The translations under genes were made by a program, and so were the position numbers. Shown piece by piece: positions 5,628 through 8,237 of a stretch of DNA of 8,237 nt. The notes under the pieces are model-generated. The model was not told where the DNA came from. It searched no databases and worked only from the letters and a program-made list of their open reading frames with translations. Each line of letters starts with the position of its first letter. Within the stretch, counting starts at the first letter, position 1. The stretch is from Planctomycetota bacterium (GTDB lineage Bacteria; Planctomycetota; SKW154): the NCBI GenBank assembly GCA_026418755.1, contig JAOAAR010000071.1, positions 1 through 8,237 of the forward strand, given 5' to 3'.

Positions 5628-6737
5628 ATGCGGAAGGAGAGTATTGTTGTCATTTTATCGGGCGGAATCGTAGGACTATTAAGTGTCCTATTAACGGTAA
5701 AAATCTTCGGTGACAACACAAACCCTCCGAATATGGGGTTCTGCATCGCTTGTTTTGAACGAGATACTGCAGGAGCATTAGGACTACACCGTGCAGAACC
5801 TGTTCAGTATATTCGTCCCGAGATATTAGGTATCATCATAGGTGCCTTAATCGCATCGCTACTGCTTCGTGAATTCCGCTCCGAAGGCGGCTCTTCTCCA
5901 GTCTTAAGGTTTCTCCTTGGAATGTTTGTTATGTTTGGTGCGCTTGTATTTCTGGGCTGCCCCTTAAGAATGGTGTTAAGAATCGCAGGCGGAGACTTGA
6001 ACGGCCTTATCGCACTCTGCGGGTTTATAGCCGGTGTTCTTGTAGGTGTCCTTCTTCTTAAAGCAGGGTTTAATCTTGGAAGAGCATATCCACTGAAAAC
6101 CATAAATGGCTGGATTCTTCCTGCGATAATAATAGTTCTTCTTATCCTTGCTATAACCGTTCCTGTTTTCAATCCGAAGGCATCTGCGCTTCCTGATGGA
6201 AGAACCAACAGTCCTATTTTTTCGAGCATAAAAGGACCTGGTTCTCAACACGCTCCCTTGCTCTTCTCGCTAATTGCAGGAATCGTCGTAGGCGTCCTCG
6301 CTCAACGCTCAAGACTCTGTTTTGCAGGTGGAGTAAGAGACACAATCCTTATCCGCGACATCCATCTTTTGAGCGGGTTCATCGCTGTTTTCGCCGTCGC
6401 ATTCTTTGGGAATCTGATAGCAGGTAAAGTCAAATTCGGATTTGAAGGACAGCCTATCGCGCATACGGAGCATTTATGGAATTTCGTTGGAATGGCGCTT
6501 GTTGGGCTTGGTTCGGTCTTGCTTGGTGGATGCCCGTTACGGCAACTTGTCCTTGCCGGAAGAGGAAACACGGATTCATCTCTTGCGGTCTTGGGGATGG
6601 TTGCTGGTGCGGCTTTTGCACATAACCTGAACTTCGCCTCATCACCGCAAGGTACCACCGATTGGGGTAGAGCAATCGCGATAACAGGGATTGTTGTTTG
6701 CGTTCTCATTGGATTATTGAATCGTGAAAAGAGTTAG
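5628..6737 (+). CDS. yedE: YeeE/YedE-family membrane transporter, selenium-metabolism YedE-like
   Basis: This is a 369-residue inner-membrane protein with about ten hydrophobic segments. It belongs to the YeeE/YedE family, whose characterised members import thiosulfate by relaying it along conserved cysteines. Two halves are visible, each with a GCPLR motif: C111 in FLGCPLR and C302 in LGGCPLR. Further family cysteines are C39 and C42 in MGFCIACFERDTAGALGLHRA and C231 in RSRLCFAGG. The FCIACFERDTAG stretch with the downstream VQYIRPE resembles the YedE branch that co-occurs with selenium utilisation (from memory of the family, not a search). A hydrophilic loop (about 181-210) separates the halves. 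The start is ATG with AAGGAG at 5615-5620 (7-nt spacing), which overlaps the tusA stop. It probably moves a reduced sulfur or selenium species into the cell and hands it to the TusA-like carrier. Confidence 0.88.
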   Translation: MRKESIVVILSGGIVGLLSVLLTVKIFGDNTNPPNMGFCIACFERDTAGALGLHRAEPVQYIRPEILGIIIGALIASLLLREFRSEGGSSPVLRFLLGMFVMFGALVFLGCPLRMVLRIAGGDLNGLIALCGFIAGVLVGVLLLKAGFNLGRAYPLKTINGWILPAIIIVLLILAITVPVFNPKASALPDGRTNSPIFSSIKGPGSQHAPLLFSLIAGIVVGVLAQRSRLCFAGGVRDTILIRDIHLLSGFIAVFAVAFFGNLIAGKVKFGFEGQPIAHTEHLWNFVGMALVGLGSVLLGGCPLRQLVLAGRGNTDSSLAVLGMVAGAAFAHNLNFASSPQGTTDWGRAIAITGIVVCVLIGLLNREKS

Positions 6738-6763
6738 GTAAATAGCCAAGATTTTAGCCGTTT

Positions 6764-6769
6764 GAGGAG
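6764..6769 (+). promoter_or_regulatory. Ribosome binding site that sets the porin start
   Basis: GAGGAG lies 7 nt before ATG 6777. The in-frame TTG at 6762 overlaps this site and is rejected as start; from ATG 6777 the product begins with a clean signal peptide. Confidence 0.8.
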
Positions 6770-6776
6770 ATTACAT

Positions 6777-7847
6777 ATGAAGAGAGTCGGGCTAATGTTA
6801 GGGCTTATGTTGGTTGTGGCAGAAGCGGTCTTTGCTGAGGAGAAGCCGAAGGAAGAAGCGAGTCTTGAAGACATTTGGAAGAAAGCGGATGTGAGAGTTG
6901 GTGCGTTAATCAAACTTTCGGCGCTCTTCGAAGACCCGTCAGGACAATCTGATAACAATTATGTCTTCAGAGTCGATGATGTATTCTTAAACATCAGTGG
7001 CAGTTTCGGCAAAGATTTCAAGTTTCTTGTTCAACCACATTATTCGCAGTACCTACCTGGCGGCGGCACCGTCGACGGCGCCGATATGTGGATTGAGTAT
7101 ACAAAGTTTCCCATCAAATTCCGTTTAGGGAAAACTCAATATCCAGCAGCGCTTTCGAGTTTCACTCCTGCAAGCAGACTCGATTTCACAACTCGTCCGA
7201 AATCCTTTGAAGCGGCACTTCCGCAAGGACGCGACATCGGACTAATGCTCTATTACGATGCCATAGAAACAAAGGTCTCAGAGCGTGAAACGAAATTAAG
7301 GTTTTACACAATGGTCTCGAACGGGAAAAAACCGCGAGCAGGAACGGCAATGGGCGAAGGACTGATGTACACTTTCCGTGCCGAATTCTCAGTCAAACAG
7401 GCGCTTTCCCTTGGCGCCTCCTACCTCAAAAATTATCAAGCACACGAACTGGGAGAAATCCAAACTCTCGGTTACGGCAATGTTGACCACCTCCGCTACA
7501 GCACCTGCGACATAATGCTGTATCTCGGTAAATTCAGATTAGGCGGCGAGTTTATCCACGGAAGAATCGAAGACGCCGGCACACCGTTCTATTTCGAAGG
7601 GTACTATTTCCTCGCCTTCTACAGACTCCACGAGAACGCAGAATTTGGAATCCGCCACGAAGTCTGGGATAGAAACTTAAATGAGCATTACAGAACAGAT
7701 GAATTAACCATCGGAGTGAACCTCTTCTTCAACCCTAAGAATCCGTACAGCGCAATGCTCCAGACCAACTATCGGAAATTGCGCGAGGGAATCGCCACAG
7801 GAAACGACACCAATGCTCTTCAAATTCTCCTTCAGATTCTATTCTGA
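6777..7847 (+). CDS. Outer-membrane porin, OprO/OprP-like (phosphate-selective porin family)
   Basis: This is a 356-residue predicted outer-membrane beta-barrel. The N-terminus is a signal peptide (MKRVGLMLGLMLVVAEAVFA, probable cleavage after A20), followed by a short charged segment (EEKPKEEASLEDIWKKA). The mature part has alternating beta-strand patterns. Landmarks of the Porin_O_P family are FRVDDVFLNISGSFGKDFKFLVQ, WIEYTKFPIKFRLGKTQYP, and ALPQGRDIGLMLYYD. The protein ends LLQILF, with the terminal phenylalanine expected for BAM-assembled barrels. Known members favour phosphate or polyphosphate, so an oxyanion such as phosphate, sulfate, thiosulfate or selenite is plausible, but the substrate is not decidable. 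It follows yedE after 39 nt with no terminator and is probably the last gene of the tRNA-tusA-yedE unit, giving an outer-membrane entry for the same solute. Its exact family placement is fairly, not fully, certain. Confidence 0.82.
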   Translation: MKRVGLMLGLMLVVAEAVFAEEKPKEEASLEDIWKKADVRVGALIKLSALFEDPSGQSDNNYVFRVDDVFLNISGSFGKDFKFLVQPHYSQYLPGGGTVDGADMWIEYTKFPIKFRLGKTQYPAALSSFTPASRLDFTTRPKSFEAALPQGRDIGLMLYYDAIETKVSERETKLRFYTMVSNGKKPRAGTAMGEGLMYTFRAEFSVKQALSLGASYLKNYQAHELGEIQTLGYGNVDHLRYSTCDIMLYLGKFRLGGEFIHGRIEDAGTPFYFEGYYFLAFYRLHENAEFGIRHEVWDRNLNEHYRTDELTIGVNLFFNPKNPYSAMLQTNYRKLREGIATGNDTNALQILLQILF

Positions 7848-8035
7848 TATTCTCTGACGATGCCAAAAGCGATTTATGCTCAAAATGCCCAGAGGACGAA
7901 AAACACATTATAGCAGTAGTCTTTCAATCAACCGATAAAGTTACTCCAAGACTATGCCACTGGAATAGAAGAACAACCCGTCACTTTGTAGGATTTCTAG
8001 CAGCAAAAGAATACCGTTCCATCGAACCAGAATGA
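7848..8035 (+). pseudogene. Possible decayed coding fragment after the porin (no start codon)
   Basis: A frame different from the porin's (codons such as 7859-7861) stays open from inside the porin end to TGA 8033-8035, giving about 60 residues. The stretch includes a CxxC (DLCSKCPEDEKHIIAVV) and a plausible ending (GFLAAKEYRSIEPE). It has no ATG, GTG or TTG start and no Shine-Dalgarno sequence. It may be the remnant of a gene, or a chance opening. I do not recognise it. Nothing else is visible in this stretch. Confidence 0.2.
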
Positions 8036-8075
8036 AGAGATTTTCAGGCGGCAATAAGAGAAAAACTACCACCTC

Positions 8076-8113
8076 TAAAAAACAGAGGAGGCGTCTGTTT
8101 GAACGCCTCCTCT
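8076..8113 (-). terminator. Intrinsic terminator of the - strand gene at the right end
   Basis: A perfect 11-bp stem pairs 8084-8094 (AGAGGAGGCGT) with 8103-8113 around an 8-nt loop. Read on the - strand, the stem is followed by G and then six T (8082-8077). The + strand side has no T tract, so it works mainly for the leftward gene ending at 8137. Confidence 0.9.
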
Positions 8114-8136
8114 CCTCGAAATCTTACAGCAAACTA

Positions 8137-8237
8137 CTAACCCGCCGGAGACCATGCAGAACCATCCCAACCATTCGTGGCAGGCGGCCTATCTGCTGCT
8201 CCTTCACTCGCATTCGGAGTCGTCGCTCTCACAGTAC
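8137..8237 (-). CDS. C-terminal end of a - strand protein of unknown function (partial)
   Basis: On the - strand a frame is open from the window edge to TAG at 8139-8137, giving the last 32 residues (they end NGWDGSAWSPAG). A strong terminator begins 23 nt after the stop, which supports a real gene. The visible tail is rich in Ala, Pro, Thr, Gly and Trp with no charged helix, as in secreted or surface proteins. I do not recognise the family, and the bulk of the gene is outside the window. The gene is convergent to the porin unit. Confidence 0.65.
   Translation of the reverse strand, partial: TVRATTPNASEGAADRPPATNGWDGSAWSPAG

Noticed and set aside
8032..8237. + strand frame from ATG 8032 open to the window end
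   Set aside because: The product is very basic and low-complexity (Arg, Lys, Ser), runs through the terminator hairpin and is antisense to the - strand gene tail; it has no ribosome binding site.

Overview
The window is about 8.2 kb of moderate GC content, with genes packed almost entirely on the + strand. It encodes outer-membrane functions: a Lol-type lipoprotein-releasing ABC transporter and a porin with a signal peptide and a C-terminal phenylalanine. The organism is therefore a diderm bacterium. The order lysS, lolC/E, lolD followed by an FHA-GAF-HD regulator and a DUF2225 protein does not look like a typical proteobacterial arrangement. I suspect an uncultured or deep-branching lineage, but the sequence alone does not fix the phylum.

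Region 1 (1-5057) is a tight, probably co-transcribed block. It holds the C-terminal part of class II lysyl-tRNA synthetase, a LolC/LolE-family permease with an unusual charged helical insertion, the LolD ATPase (8-nt overlap with the permease gene), and an FHA-GAF-HD signalling protein whose HD domain has lost metal-binding residues (20-nt overlap with lolD). It ends with a DUF2225 protein that has two CxxC pairs. Spacings are 19 nt or overlaps, each with a Shine-Dalgarno sequence.

Region 2 (5058-5391) is a mostly non-coding spacer. It starts with a strikingly G-poor stretch, then promoter-like AT-rich sequence, then a roughly 100-nt tRNA gene. The tRNA has the shape of tRNASec: a 6-bp D stem closed by a 4-nt loop, a very long variable arm, and an anticodon loop that matches that of E. 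coli tRNASec at six of seven positions. The anticodon, however, is GCA, which reads the cysteine codons UGC and UGU, not UCA, which reads UGA. This is the most interesting object in the window.

Region 3 (5392-7847) lies directly downstream of the tRNA with no visible terminator between them. It contains a TusA-family sulfur (or selenium) carrier, a YeeE/YedE membrane transporter resembling the branch linked to selenium metabolism, and an OprO/OprP-like porin of the anion-selective family. Together they suggest a route for a sulfur or selenium species from the outer membrane to a cytoplasmic thiol carrier, placed beside a tRNASec-like gene. The link to selenocysteine is inference from family and position; no selA, selB, selD or UGA-containing selenoprotein is visible here.

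Region 4 (7848-8237) has a short open stretch without a start codon, a strong intrinsic terminator facing the - strand, and the last 32 codons of a - strand gene that runs off the window.
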